A DNA stretch of 64,000 nucleotides from Sodalis-like secondary symbiont of Drepanosiphum platanoidis (GCF_964059955.1 NZ_OZ060924.1:1-64000), one strand, 5' to 3'. Positions 31,491 to 42,099 are shown, numbered from the stretch's first letter. The notes: generated from the letters alone by a model not told the origin. Numbers and translations: made by a program.

Positions 31491-32441
31491 TTAATTCTTT
31501 AATATTATTCCTGGAAAAAAATATTTTTTTCTAGAATTTAAAAAATCTCTACAAAACATAATTTTTTTATTTTCTGGTTGTAAAATTATAGGAGATATAA
31601 TTCCAGAACCAGTAGAAATTTGTATAGATTTTTTATCTACATATAATATTTTTCCAGGTATATCTTTATGTTTTTTTTTTATAATTTTTAATTTAAATAT
31701 TTTAATAATTTCTTTTTCATTACTAATGAAATAACTTACAGGCCATGGATTAAAAGATCGTATATAACGATCAATTATTTTTGCAGATAAATTCCAATTT
31801 ATTTTAGCTTCTTTTTTATTTATTTTATTTGCATAACTTATATTTTTTATATCTTGAGGAACAGAAGAATAATTTCCATTATAAATTTTATTTAAAGTTT
31901 TTATTAAAAAATTAGAACCTAATTTTTTTAATTTTTTTAAAAGAGTATAACTTGTATCATTATATTTTATATTACATTCAATTTGATTAATTATATTTCC
32001 AGAATCTAATTCTGAATTCATTTGTATAATAGTTATACCAGTTTTTTTATCTCCATAAAGTAAAGATCTTTGAATAGGAGCTGCTCCTCTCCATTTAGGT
32101 AATAATGATGCATGTACATTTATACAACCTAATGGAGGTAAATTTAAAATATTTTTTGGAAAAATTAATCCATAAGAAACTACTACTATAATATCTGGTT
32201 TAAAAAATTTTATAATATCTTGAGTACTTTTTAATAATAAAGATTTTGGTCTAAAAATTGGTATATTATTTTTAATAGCTAATTCATTAATTTGATTTTT
32301 AAATAAATAATTTTTTTTTTTAAAAAAAATTTCATTTTTTGTAAAAATTCCAATAATTTTATGATTTGAATTAATTAATGCTTTTAAATGACTTTCAGCA
32401 AATTTTCTAGTACCAGCAAAAAATATACGTAATTTTTTCAA
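31491..32441 (-). CDS. fmt: methionyl-tRNA formyltransferase (TTG start)
   Basis: Formylates initiator Met-tRNA using 10-formyltetrahydrofolate. The protein is 316 aa (E. coli 315). The formyl-transfer site is CINVHASLLPKWRGAAPIQRSL (about 106-127), with catalytic Asn and His and the Asp in SELDSGNI. The C-terminal domain NPWPVSYF is present. The first codon of the homologous N-terminus (MKKLRIFFAGTRKF) is TTG, preceded by AAGGA 8-9 bases upstream, so initiation at TTG is the best reading. Downstream of def in the usual def-fmt pair (46-base gap). Confidence 0.96.
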   Translation of the reverse strand: MKKLRIFFAGTRKFAESHLKALINSNHKIIGIFTKNEIFFKKKNYLFKNQINELAIKNNIPIFRPKSLLLKSTQDIIKFFKPDIIVVVSYGLIFPKNILNLPPLGCINVHASLLPKWRGAAPIQRSLLYGDKKTGITIIQMNSELDSGNIINQIECNIKYNDTSYTLLKKLKKLGSNFLIKTLNKIYNGNYSSVPQDIKNISYANKINKKEAKINWNLSAKIIDRYIRSFNPWPVSYFISNEKEIIKIFKLKIIKKKHKDIPGKILYVDKKSIQISTGSGIISPIILQPENKKIMFCRDFLNSRKKYFFPGIILKN

Positions 32442-32487
32442 AATTTTTCCTTTTAAAAATATTTTTTTTATTAATTTTTAATAAAAA

Positions 32488-32928
32488 TTAATAATCAATA
32501 AATAAAATTCCCATTAAATGATCTATTTCATGTTGAATACATATAGATAATAATCCATTTGTTTTTATTTTAAAAGATTGTCCTAAAAAATTTATTGCTT
32601 TTACAGTAATATATTTTGATCTATATATAAATATTTCTTTACCAGGAAATGATAAACATCCTTCTATGATGCCAATATTTCCAGTTTTTTTAATTATTTT
32701 AGGATTAATTAAAACTAAATTTTTTTTATTATTTTTTGAAATATTTATAATAATTATTTGTTTATGAATATTTATTTGAGGAGCAGCAAGTCCTATACCA
32801 TTATTAGCATGCATTGTATGAATCATATTATTAATAATTTTTTTTATATTATTATCAATTTTTTTTACTAAAGAAGATTTATTACGTAATCTTTTATCTG
32901 GATAATGTAATATATTTAATATTGACAT
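32488..32928 (-). CDS. def: peptide deformylase
   Basis: Metalloprotease that removes the N-formyl group from new proteins. The protein is 146 aa (E. coli 169). All three active-site motifs are present: GIGLAAPQI (about 44-52), EGCLSFPG with the metal-binding Cys, and QHEIDHLMG with the HExxH. The protein ends at LFIDY, so the C-terminal helix of the E. coli enzyme (about 20 residues) is absent. That helix is dispensable for activity in vitro but contacts the ribosome. Paired with fmt. Confidence 0.96.
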   Translation of the reverse strand: MSILNILHYPDKRLRNKSSLVKKIDNNIKKIINNMIHTMHANNGIGLAAPQINIHKQIIIINISKNNKKNLVLINPKIIKKTGNIGIIEGCLSFPGKEIFIYRSKYITVKAINFLGQSFKIKTNGLLSICIQHEIDHLMGILFIDY

Positions 32929-33569
32929 AAATACCTTAAAATAATAAATTTATATTAATTACTTAAATTTTTAAAAAATGTTTAATTTATTTTATTAAAT
33001 AAAAATTTATTTAAATATTTTAATATATTTAATTTTTATAAAAATTTTGTAAATTTTTTAATTATTTTTTTATATTTATAATAAGAATTATTTTTTTTAT
33101 TAATTTAATTTATTAATAATTTTATTTTTTAATATATTTTTTATCTTTTTCCAAAAATATATTAATAATCTTTATAAATATATAGCTCTTAATGTAGTTA
33201 TTTCTTTTGTAAAAAATTTTTTTCAAAAAATTTAAAAAATATCTGTTTGAAATTTAATAAAAAAATTATTTTTTATAATATTAATATCAATATATAATAA
33301 TTTTATTTTTATCTTTTAATCTAATTATATTAATTTAATTAAATTTTTTATTTAAAATTCAATAAATTCTAAAGTTATTCTTATAATAATATATTTGTTT
33401 GTTTTTCTAGTAATACTTAAAATTATTTTACTAATATTTAAATTTCAATATTGAGTCTATAAACTAGTAAATACTGGTAAAATATACACACTATTAGTAT
33501 TTTTTATTTTTTTTGTAAAATATTCTAAATATTTAATATTTTTAATAAATTTTATTTTATATTTTAACC

Positions 33570-34049
33570 ATTAAATATTTAATTTAACTATAAATATAGA
33601 TACTTATAATGCATAATATATTTGTTTATTATGACTAATAAATAATAATAATTAATAATCTATTATAAGATTTTATAAAAATTTTTTTAGTATTAATAAG
33701 TAAAAAACAATTAGTTCTATATATATTTTTTTAATTATTTTAGAAATACATAAATAACAAAATAATTATACTTATTTATAAATTATTATATAAAAAATAA
33801 AAATTTTAATATTTTTTAAAAAAATTTATTTTTATATAAAAATATAAAAATAATTTTATTATATGTAAAATATAATATAAAATATTTATAATTTTTAAAA
33901 TTTAATCATATTAAATTAATTTATAAATATTAAAAAATCATTGTTCTAATAGTATTAGTATACTATCTAAAATAATATTTTTTATTATTTATATTTCATA
34001 TGATCTAATTATCAAAAGTCCCAAAATAGTAATTTATTTTTTTGCCTCT
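33570..34049 (-). pseudogene. possible coaD (phosphopantetheine adenylyltransferase) remnant
   Basis: On the minus strand an AGAGG ribosome-like site (34045-34049) is followed by ATA, in place of ATG, and then NYYFGTFD at 34034-34011. This resembles the CoaD start IYPGTFDPITNGH. About 109 codons further on, at the place of ESVFLMPSKEWSFISS, pieces reading E..VF.L and KKIFIKS occur (about 33717-33668). Frameshifts and stops separate the pieces, so nothing is translatable. NadD, which has a similar GGTFDP start, is an alternative parent. Spacing agreement favours CoaD, but the A/T bias makes such matches easy; treat as tentative. Confidence 0.3.
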
Positions 34050-35271
34050 TATAATACTCTATTTATATTATATAAAATTTATTTAATTTTTTGTTATGGA
34101 AAAATATAGATTTATTATTAATCTAATATTGTTATATATATAATTTTACATAAAATTTTTTTAATTTCTTTGCAAAATTTAAATATTATTTTATATTTCC
34201 AAACTATAACATTATATATGAGTTTTTTAATTTTTTTATTATAAACTATAGTAGTTTTTATTTGATTTATGATATTAATAATTATAATTTGATTAAACTT
34301 AATATTATTTTTTTAAAACTTTTATATAAGAATATATTTAATTATTTAATATTTCTAATGGATTAAATTTTACCAATATATTTTTAGATAAATTAATGTA
34401 ATAGATGTTTGATATAAAATAATAATATTAGATTAATAATCAAATATTGTTGAACTAGAACTTATTATTTCTTTATATTAAAAAAAATATATTTTTTTAT
34501 ACATATTTTTTTTTAAAATTAAATAAAATAATTATAATTAATTATTTATTGATATTATATATATAATAAAATATTATTGTTTTATTTATATTTAATAAGT
34601 ATATATGTTAAATTTTTATATTTTAAAATACTTATATATTTATATATAATTTAAATAATTAAAATAAATAAAAAAATATGATATATTATAATTTTTAGTA
34701 AAAATTATTTTATTCTAATAAAATTAATATATAAATAATTTTAAATAAAAATATTATAATATTTTTATTTAAAATTATTTTTTTATAAAAAAAATAATAA
34801 TTAAATTATTTATAGTTTTTTATAAAATATTAAAAAATTTTTTAATTTTAAGTATAAAATTATAATATAAAATATATTTATATAATAATATAAAATATAA
34901 TAAATATTTATAATATAAAATATAATAGTGTTTTATTTTTTTTAAAATTTTTAAATAATTATAAATAAATAATTATATATAAATTAATATAACATTAAAA
35001 TATTTTTATTTTAAATAAATAAAAATATTTATATTAATATTATTTAATAATATTAATATTATATTAATTAATTTTTTATTTTATAAAAAATTTATATTAA
35101 TAAATAATCTATTCTAAAAAACTAATAAATTTAAATTAATAAATTATTAAATTTATTTTATTTTAATAATTTATTAAATTAATTTTTCATAAAATTTCTT
35201 ATAAAATTTTTTATTAAAATTTTTTATATTATTAAATAATAATTTATATATTTTTAAAAAATATTATTATT

Positions 35272-35406
35272 AAATATAAAAATCTTAAATTATAAAAATA
35301 TCTTTATTTTTATATTTTAATTATAAAACATTTTATATAATAAAATTATATATTATATATTTTTATATAAATTAAATATTTTTTATAATTTAAGATTTTT
35401 ATATTT
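35272..35406. repeat. 30-nt near-perfect inverted repeat upstream of aspS
   Basis: Left arm 35272-35301 (contains AAAAATCTTAAATTATAAAA) and right arm 35376-35406 are reverse complements apart from one extra T. They are separated by 74 bases of A/T. The right arm ends 33 bases before the aspS ATG. As RNA it would form a long hairpin in the aspS leader or end just before its promoter. Confidence 0.8.
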
Positions 35407-35439
35407 AATTTATATTAATATTAATTATAAGGAATATAA

Positions 35440-37158
35440 ATGAGAACTGTATATTGTAATGAATTAAAAAATAGTGATATTGGAAAAATAGTAACTTTAT
35501 GTGGTTGGGTTGATTCTTATCGTAATTTAGGAAGAATAATATTTATTAATATAAGAGATATAACAGGTTTAATTCAAGCTAGTTGTTGTTCTAATAAAAA
35601 AAAATTATTTATTATAATAAAAAAATTACGTAATGAATTTTGTATACAATTAACTGGTAAAGTATGTATGCGTCCTAAAAATCAAATAAATTTAAAAAAA
35701 AAATCTGGTGATATTGAAATATCAATAGATTATATTAATATTTTAAATACTTCTGAAAGTCTTCCTATAAATTTAAAAAAAAATAATTCAGAAGATATGA
35801 GATTAAAATTTAGATATTTAGATCTTCGTCAAGTAAATAATTTAAAAATATTTAAAAAAAGATCAAAAATTACTAATTTAATAAGAAATTATTTAATTAA
35901 TAAAAATTTTTTAGAAATTGAAACACCTATTTTAACTAAATCTACACCAGAAGGTGCAAGAGATTATATTGTTCCAAGTAGAATTCATAAAAATAAATTT
36001 TATGCTTTACCTCAATCACCACAAATGTTTAAACAATTATTAATGATTTCTGGATTTGATCGATATTATCAAGTTGCTAGATGTTTTAGAGATGAGGATC
36101 TTAGATCAAATCGTCAACCAGAATTTACTCAAATAGACATAGAAGCATCATTTATTACTAATAAAAATTTTTTTAAATTAATAGAAAATCTTATTAAAAT
36201 TCTTTGGAAAAAAATATTAAATATAAATATAGGAAAATTTAAAAAAATAAATTATTATGATGCAATTCGTCGTTTTGGATCAGATAAACCAGATTTAAGA
36301 AATAAAATAGAAATTATAGATATAAAGGATTTGTTTAAAGAAAATAATATTAATATTTTTTATAAATTTTCTAAAATTAATAATAGTCGTATTAGTATAT
36401 TAAAAATACCTAATGGAGTAAAAATTAATAATAAAAAAATTATAGAATATTATGAATTTTCTAAAAAATGTGGATCTAAAAATTTTTTTTGGATAAAAAT
36501 TTATTCTATTAATAAAAAATCAGAAAAAATAGAAGGATCTTTATCTAAAATATTACCAATTAAAATACTTAAAAAAATTTTTATTAAAACAAATACAAAT
36601 AATGGAGACCTTTTATTATTTAATGCTGATTATACTGAAATAGTAAATAATGTTTTAGGAAAATTAAGATGTTATATTGGATCTGAATTAAATTTATATG
36701 ATAAATCTATTTGGTCACCTTTATGGATTGTTAATTTTCCAATGTTTAAAAAAAATAAAGATGGAACATTATCTTCTATGCATCATCCATTTACTTCTCC
36801 AAAAGAAAAATTTGAAAAAATAATAAATGTAAATCCATTAAAATGTATATCAAATGCTTTTGATCTTGTTATTAATGGTTACGAAATAGGTGGAGGATCT
36901 GTAAGAATTAATAATATTAATTTACAAAAAAATATTTTTAATATATTAAATATTAGTTTAAAAGATCAAGAAAAAAAATTTGGTTTTTTTTTAGAAGCAT
37001 TAAAATATGGAACACCACCTCATTTAGGATTAGCTTTAGGTCTTGATAGAATAATTATGTTATTAACAAATACTAAAAATATTAGAGATGTTATTACATT
37101 TCCTAAAAGTACATCTGCAACAGATATTATGATGGGAGCTCCAAGTTTTATTGATTAA
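35440..37158 (+). CDS. aspS: aspartyl-tRNA synthetase
   Basis: Class IIb synthetase of 572 aa (E. coli 590). N-terminal OB-fold anticodon-binding domain (about 1-110, CGWVDSYRNLGRIIFINIRDITG). Motif 2 and flanking region RCFRDEDLRSNRQPEFTQIDIEASF, the flipping-loop region TPEGARDY, and motif 3 GLALGLDRIIMLLT near the C-terminus are present. The bacterial GAD insertion domain is the most diverged part. AAGGA ribosome site. Its cognate tRNA-Asp is at 27699-27772. ruvC follows after 154 bases; nudB and yebC, which lie between them in E. coli, are missing. Confidence 0.98.
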   Translation: MRTVYCNELKNSDIGKIVTLCGWVDSYRNLGRIIFINIRDITGLIQASCCSNKKKLFIIIKKLRNEFCIQLTGKVCMRPKNQINLKKKSGDIEISIDYINILNTSESLPINLKKNNSEDMRLKFRYLDLRQVNNLKIFKKRSKITNLIRNYLINKNFLEIETPILTKSTPEGARDYIVPSRIHKNKFYALPQSPQMFKQLLMISGFDRYYQVARCFRDEDLRSNRQPEFTQIDIEASFITNKNFFKLIENLIKILWKKILNINIGKFKKINYYDAIRRFGSDKPDLRNKIEIIDIKDLFKENNINIFYKFSKINNSRISILKIPNGVKINNKKIIEYYEFSKKCGSKNFFWIKIYSINKKSEKIEGSLSKILPIKILKKIFIKTNTNNGDLLLFNADYTEIVNNVLGKLRCYIGSELNLYDKSIWSPLWIVNFPMFKKNKDGTLSSMHHPFTSPKEKFEKIINVNPLKCISNAFDLVINGYEIGGGSVRINNINLQKNIFNILNISLKDQEKKFGFFLEALKYGTPPHLGLALGLDRIIMLLTNTKNIRDVITFPKSTSATDIMMGAPSFID

Positions 37159-37312
37159 TAAATAATTTATTTTATATAAAAATATAAAATTTTTTATTTA
37201 TTAATAAATAAAATATTTATTAAATAAATATTTATTAAAAATTTTATAATTAATTATAAAATTTTAATAAATTATTATTAAAACTTAATTTATAATAAAA
37301 AAGATTAATTAT

Positions 37313-37780
37313 ATGAGTATTATTTTAGGTCTTGATCCTGGTTCATTAATTACTGGATATGGAATTATATCTTATGATATAAATTCTATTAATTATATAA
37401 CAAGTGGATTAATAAAAATTAATAACAAAAATATTTTATTTCGTACAAATTTAATTTGTAATTATCTTGATAAAATTATTAATAAATTTAAACCAGATTA
37501 TTGTGCTATTGAAAAAGTATTTATTTCAAATAAGAATATAAGTTCTGGATTAAAATTAAGTCAAGTAAAAGGAGCAATATTATTTTTAATAACAAAATAT
37601 AATATTCCTGTATTTGAATATTCTACTTGTACCATAAAAAATGCTATAGTTGGTACTGGAAAAGCAACTAAAAAACAAATACAATATATGATAAAATTTT
37701 TATTAAAAATATCTTTTGATATTAAAGAAGATTCATCTGATGCTTTAGCAACTGCTATTACTTATTGCCATTATAATTAA
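37313..37780 (+). CDS. ruvC: Holliday junction resolvase RuvC
   Basis: Resolves Holliday junctions by symmetric nicking. The protein is 155 aa (E. coli 173). The catalytic acids are visible in LGLDPGSLITGYG (Asp 7), CAIEKVFIS (Glu), and DSSDALATAITYCH (two Asp). The last roughly 18 residues of the E. coli protein are absent. ruvA and ruvB are not adjacent as they are (nearly) in E. coli; the next 726 bases are empty. Fits with the complete RecBCD enzyme at 50-59 kb. Confidence 0.96.
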   Translation: MSIILGLDPGSLITGYGIISYDINSINYITSGLIKINNKNILFRTNLICNYLDKIINKFKPDYCAIEKVFISNKNISSGLKLSQVKGAILFLITKYNIPVFEYSTCTIKNAIVGTGKATKKQIQYMIKFLLKISFDIKEDSSDALATAITYCHYN

Positions 37781-38506
37781 AATTATTTATATAATTTTTT
37801 TTTAATTTTTATAAATTATTATTTATATATTTTAATTTATTATTTTAAAACTTTAAATTTTAAAATATTATATATATTTTATATATTATTTTTTATAAAT
37901 ATAATTTTTTATAAAATATTAATTAAATTAATGTTTTTTTTAAAAAAATTAAATATAAAAAATTAAAAAAATAAATAATAATAATTTAAGTTTTAGAAAT
38001 TTTATATATAATTAATAAATATTAAATTTATTATAAAATATAAAAATTAAAATTTAATATTTTATTATTACTTAATAATTAATAAAAAATTTTATTTTTA
38101 ATAAAATAATATAATTAATTATATAATAATTAATTATATTATTTAATAAATTTTATTTAAATATTTATAAAAATATTAATTATTAAATTAAATAAAATTT
38201 TTATTTTTAGTATAAAAATATTATATATAAATTAATTTTAAATTAATAATAATTAATAAAGATAAATTCTAATTTTTTAAAATTAAAAAAAAATAATAAA
38301 ATTATTTTAATTAAAAAATATTATTATTTATATAATTAATATATAAATTTATTATTAAATAAATAATTTATTATATTTATTTTTATTTTTTAATTATATA
38401 TATTATTATAATTTTTATATAAATATAATTATATTATAAAATATATAAAATTATATTTATTTTTTTAAATATTAAATTAAAAAATTTATTTAAAAAAAAT
38501 AAAAAA
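37781..38506. other. gene-free A/T stretch after ruvC
   Basis: About 726 bases of nearly pure A/T. ruvA/ruvB would follow ruvC in an ancestral layout, but I see no recognisable remnant. No ORF or RNA gene. Confidence 0.45.
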
Positions 38507-38740
38507 TTATTTTTTAAATAAAAATTTAATCATTTTTTTTTCTAAAAATTTTTGATGTTTTAAATTTATCATATCTAAATTATTTTCATTAATTAAAATA
38601 GTTTGTTTTTTTTTCCATAAGTTCCAAGCTTTTTTAGAAATATTTTTATAAATTTTATCTCCTAAATTTCCTGGATATAATTTAGAATCTTGAGATTCTT
38701 TGTATTTTTTAAAAAAAAAACAATAAATTATTTTATTCAT
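38507..38740 (-). CDS. yggX: YggX, Fe(II)-trafficking/oxidative-stress protein
   Basis: Small cytosolic protein, 77 aa with the start at 38740 (MNKIIYCFFFKKYKESQDS). E. coli YggX has 91 aa and begins MSRTIFCTFLQREAEGQD. GGAG lies 7-10 bases upstream of this ATG. An in-frame ATG 15 codons further upstream gives a hydrophobic extension with no counterpart and is rejected. Conserved: the single Cys 7, LYPGNLGDKIYKNISKKAWNLW, and KKQTILINENNLDMIN. The last about 12 residues are missing. E. coli YggX protects iron-sulfur clusters. Followed in the same direction as hemW, whose end lies 211 bases upstream. Confidence 0.93.
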   Translation of the reverse strand: MNKIIYCFFFKKYKESQDSKLYPGNLGDKIYKNISKKAWNLWKKKQTILINENNLDMINLKHQKFLEKKMIKFLFKK

Positions 38741-38951
38741 TTTTAATCTCCAAATTATTATTAATAATAAATAATATATTGACAAATAATTTTAATTTAA
38801 AAATATTTATATTTAAATTTTTTTTAAAAATATAATAATTTTTTATTGATTTTTAATTAATTAAATTAAATTATTTATTAATTAATAAATCTATTAATTT
38901 TAATTAAATTAAAAAATAAAATATATTAAAAAATTAATATTTTTATAATTT

Positions 38952-40088
38952 TTATTTAATAAATATTTGTAATAAAGAATTAAGAAATAATTTACCTTTT
39001 TTTTTTAAAATAAAATATTTAGAAGTTTCTTTTATAAATTTCATATAAATTGCTTTATTTATCATTTTTCTAATATATTTTAAATTAAGTTGTGTATAAT
39101 AAAAAAAATCACTTTTCAATACATATTCATTTAATCTAAATCTATTCATAAAATATTCTAAAGGAATGTCTTTTTTTAAAACAGTTTCACATTTATCTAA
39201 ATATTTTCCTAACATATATTTTTTAGGATGACGAACTTTTAAAGTACGTAAAATAATTCCATTTTTTTTTGTTATTTTTCCATGTGCACCACAACCAATA
39301 CCTATATAATCACCAAATTTCCAATAGTTTAAATTATGTTTACATTTAAAATTTTTATTTGCATAAGAAGAAATTTCATATTGTATATATCCAGATTTAT
39401 TTAATAATTTATTTCCTATTTCATATATATTATATAAAATTGTATCATTTGGTAATATAGGAGGATTAGAATAAAATAAAGTTTTAGGTTCAATAGTTAA
39501 TTGATACCAAGATATATGAGATGGTTTTAAACTAATAGCTTTTTTTATATCATTAATAGCTTGATTAACAGTTTGTTGAGGAAGTCCATACATTATATCA
39601 ATATTAAAATTTTTTATTTTATTATTATTAATAATTTTAATAGTATCAATTATATTATTTTTTTTATGATCTCTTCCAATTAATTTTAATTTTTTATTTT
39701 CAAAACTTTGAACTCCTATTGAAATTCTATTAATTCCTGAATTTTTATATATAATTAATTTTTCTTTATTAAAATTATTTGGATTTATTTCAATAGTAAT
39801 TTCTATATTATTTTTAAATGATATTAATTTATTTATTTTAAATAATAAATTTTTTATTAAATTTGGATTAAGTATACTTGGTGTTCCTCCTCCAATAAAA
39901 ATGCTATTAATTTTTCTATTTTCAATTAATTGAATATCTTTTAATAAATCATTTAAAATATGTTTACAATATTCATCATATAAATCATTTTTTTTAATTT
40001 TATATGAATGAAAATCACAATAATTACATTTAGTTACACACCATGGAATATGTATATATAAACTTAAAGGAATTTTTTTTATATTCAT
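38952..40088 (-). CDS. hemW: HemW-like radical SAM protein (YggW)
   Basis: Radical SAM protein of 378 aa, the same length as E. coli HemW (YggW). The motif IPWCVTKCNYCDFHS (about 14-28) has C-x3-C-x2-C. GGGTPSIL, RISIGVQSF and IDIMYGLPQQT follow as in the family. It lacks the extra motif of true HemN coproporphyrinogen dehydrogenase, so it is better read as HemW, a heme-binding protein thought to deliver heme to respiratory enzymes. Lies 57 bases after yggT in the same orientation; the E. coli order yggT-yggU-rdgB-hemW is compressed by loss of the two middle genes. Confidence 0.95.
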   Translation of the reverse strand: MNIKKIPLSLYIHIPWCVTKCNYCDFHSYKIKKNDLYDEYCKHILNDLLKDIQLIENRKINSIFIGGGTPSILNPNLIKNLLFKINKLISFKNNIEITIEINPNNFNKEKLIIYKNSGINRISIGVQSFENKKLKLIGRDHKKNNIIDTIKIINNNKIKNFNIDIMYGLPQQTVNQAINDIKKAISLKPSHISWYQLTIEPKTLFYSNPPILPNDTILYNIYEIGNKLLNKSGYIQYEISSYANKNFKCKHNLNYWKFGDYIGIGCGAHGKITKKNGIILRTLKVRHPKKYMLGKYLDKCETVLKKDIPLEYFMNRFRLNEYVLKSDFFYYTQLNLKYIRKMINKAIYMKFIKETSKYFILKKKGKLFLNSLLQIFIK

Positions 40089-40145
40089 ATAAAATTTTCA
40101 TAAATTTTATTTGTATATATTAAAAGATAAAAATTAATATATTAA

Positions 40146-40709
40146 TTATACATTTATCCATATATTTGAAAATAATTTTTCTCCTAAATAATTTAATAAT
40201 TGTAATATAGTAATAAAAATAAAAGAAGAACAATCAAATAATCCAATTTTTAAAAGAAATTTTTTAATTGGATAAATAAATGGATCAATTAATTGATATA
40301 ATATAATATATATATTTTTGTGCATATAACTATTTATACTAAAAATTGAATATAATATACTAATCCAAAAAATTAATGTTCCAAAATTTTTTATAAAAAC
40401 AATAAATCCAATAATAATAAACAAAAAAGGTTTATAAAAAATAATATCTATTTTTTTTTCTAAAATTAAAATTATAGGAAATTTTATTAAAGATATTAAT
40501 AAAGCTATAAATAAAATAGATATATCAAAATTTCCAGATTTCCAATTATAAAATTTTTTAAATTTTATAAATTTTTTAATAATTTTTATTGTATATTGTA
40601 TTAATGGATTATAAAAATTACATCTAACTTTTTGCATCCAAGAATATAATATTAATATTGAAATATAAAAATTAGTTAAAACTTTAAATAAAAAAATTAT
40701 TATAAACAT
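40146..40709 (-). CDS. yggT: YggT-family inner-membrane protein
   Basis: Integral membrane protein of 187 aa (E. coli YggT 188), with two copies of the YGGT domain. Each has hydrophobic helices and a signature such as INSYMHKNIYIILYQLIDPFIYPIKKFL (about 127-154), followed by the DCSSFIFITILQLL segment. The function is not well established; the family is linked to osmotic tolerance and, in other bacteria, to cell-division or membrane organisation. Upstream of hemW, as in E. coli. Confidence 0.9.
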   Translation of the reverse strand: MFIIIFLFKVLTNFYISILILYSWMQKVRCNFYNPLIQYTIKIIKKFIKFKKFYNWKSGNFDISILFIALLISLIKFPIILILEKKIDIIFYKPFLFIIIGFIVFIKNFGTLIFWISILYSIFSINSYMHKNIYIILYQLIDPFIYPIKKFLLKIGLFDCSSFIFITILQLLNYLGEKLFSNIWINV

Positions 40710-40986
40710 AAATAAATTTTAATAAAATTAAGAGATTAAAATATAAAACAAAATATAATAAATTTTATATATATAAATTTTATTATATATAATAATAAAT
40801 ATATAAAAATATATAATTTTTTAAATAAAAAAAATAAAAAAAATAATAATAAAATTATTTTTATTTTTTATTTAAATAAAATTAGAATAATTTATATAAA
40901 ATAAATATATATTTTATTTTAATTTATAAAAATTAATTAATAAAAATATAATATAATTATATCTTATTTAAGATAAAATAAAAAAC

Positions 40987-41988
40987 TTAAATTTTAATAT
41001 TTATACAAGAAATCCATGATGGACATTCTCCTGTATAATATCTAGATATTTTTTTTAAAAAACCATTATATTTATTAATAGACATTACTTGAACATAATT
41101 TGATTTTTGTCCAATAATTAATAAAAAATTATTTGTTTTATCTATTAAAAAACTTCTTGGTTGATTTTCACATTTATAACTATAAATTTTTTTTAAAAAA
41201 CTCCCATTTTTTGAAACATTAAAATGAATAATACTATTAGTATATCTTTCACTACAATAAATCCATTTATTATTAGAAGTTATATGAATATCTGATGCCC
41301 ATTTTATATTATTATATTTTTTTTTAAAAATACTTATTGATTGTACAATTTTTGAAATTTTTTTAGAATTATATATTTTTATTACATCAATAGTTCCTTT
41401 TAATTCATTAATAACATAAGCATATTTTCCTGATAAATGAAAAATAATATGACGAGGACCTGAACCTATTGAACTATTTATTTGCATTGATGGAATTAAA
41501 GTAAAAATTTTTAATTTATTTAAATAAAAATGTTTAATGCAATCACTACCAAGACAAGACACCCATAATATTTTTTGTTTTAAATCTAAAGTAGAACAAT
41601 GACATTTATTTAAATTATTAATTAATTGTATTTTATTCTCTATTAAACCTTTAGAATTTATTGGATGTATACTTAAATTATTTGAATGATATGAACTAGA
41701 AAATAAATATTTATTTTTTAAATCTAAACTAATATAAACTGAACATCCAGGTAATTTAGTTATTTTTATTTGTTTTAAAAATCCATTTTTTTTAATTAAA
41801 TAATTTACTATAGAAAAATTAGGACGAATACCAACATATAAAATTTTTTTTTTTTCATTAATAGCTATAGGTTGACATATTCCAGGTGTAATAACATTTT
41901 GTAATAAATTTAATCTTCCATATTTATTTATATTCCAAACAGAAATATTTTTACTTTTTGAATTAGATATATAAATTAATTGATTCAT
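40987..41988 (-). CDS. pgl: 6-phosphogluconolactonase (Pgl/YbhE type)
   Basis: Seven-bladed beta-propeller lactonase of 333 aa (E. coli 331). It hydrolyses 6-phosphogluconolactone in the oxidative pentose phosphate pathway. N-terminal IYISNSKSKNISVWNINKYGRL matches E. coli ([20 protein letters not shown]). GSGPRHIIFHLSGKYAYVINEL and the GFLKKISRYYTGECPSWISC end are present. Repeating S-x-N-x-I/V blade motifs run through the protein. Complements rpe (21386-22057). An A/T gap of 277 bases separates it from yggT. Confidence 0.96.
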   Translation of the reverse strand: MNQLIYISNSKSKNISVWNINKYGRLNLLQNVITPGICQPIAINEKKKILYVGIRPNFSIVNYLIKKNGFLKQIKITKLPGCSVYISLDLKNKYLFSSSYHSNNLSIHPINSKGLIENKIQLINNLNKCHCSTLDLKQKILWVSCLGSDCIKHFYLNKLKIFTLIPSMQINSSIGSGPRHIIFHLSGKYAYVINELKGTIDVIKIYNSKKISKIVQSISIFKKKYNNIKWASDIHITSNNKWIYCSERYTNSIIHFNVSKNGSFLKKIYSYKCENQPRSFLIDKTNNFLLIIGQKSNYVQVMSINKYNGFLKKISRYYTGECPSWISCINIKI

Positions 41989-42099
41989 TATTATTTTTAA
42001 TAAAACATATATGTGATTTATTTAAAAAATTTCATTAATTTTTATTTAAAAAATTTTAACAATAAATTATTTAAAATAAAATTTATATATAAATATTAT

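Larger units (their letters stand above)
32929..35439. other. 2.5-kb gene desert with probable pseudogene debris
   Basis: The longest gene-free stretch in the window. From about 33160 to 34480 the text is less homopolymeric than ordinary spacers here and contains G/C-bearing words (GTCCCAAAATAG, TTTGCCTCTTATAATACTC, CTTTGCAAAATTT), as expected of an eroding gene. No frame stays open. One candidate remnant (coaD-like) is at 33570-34049. From 34480 on the sequence is pure A/T and ends with a long inverted repeat before aspS (35272-35406). Confidence 0.5.

Noticed and set aside
38741-38785. Longer yggX start at 38785
   Set aside because: Adds a hydrophobic 15-residue extension, while the ATG at 38740 has a GGAG site and matches the family start.
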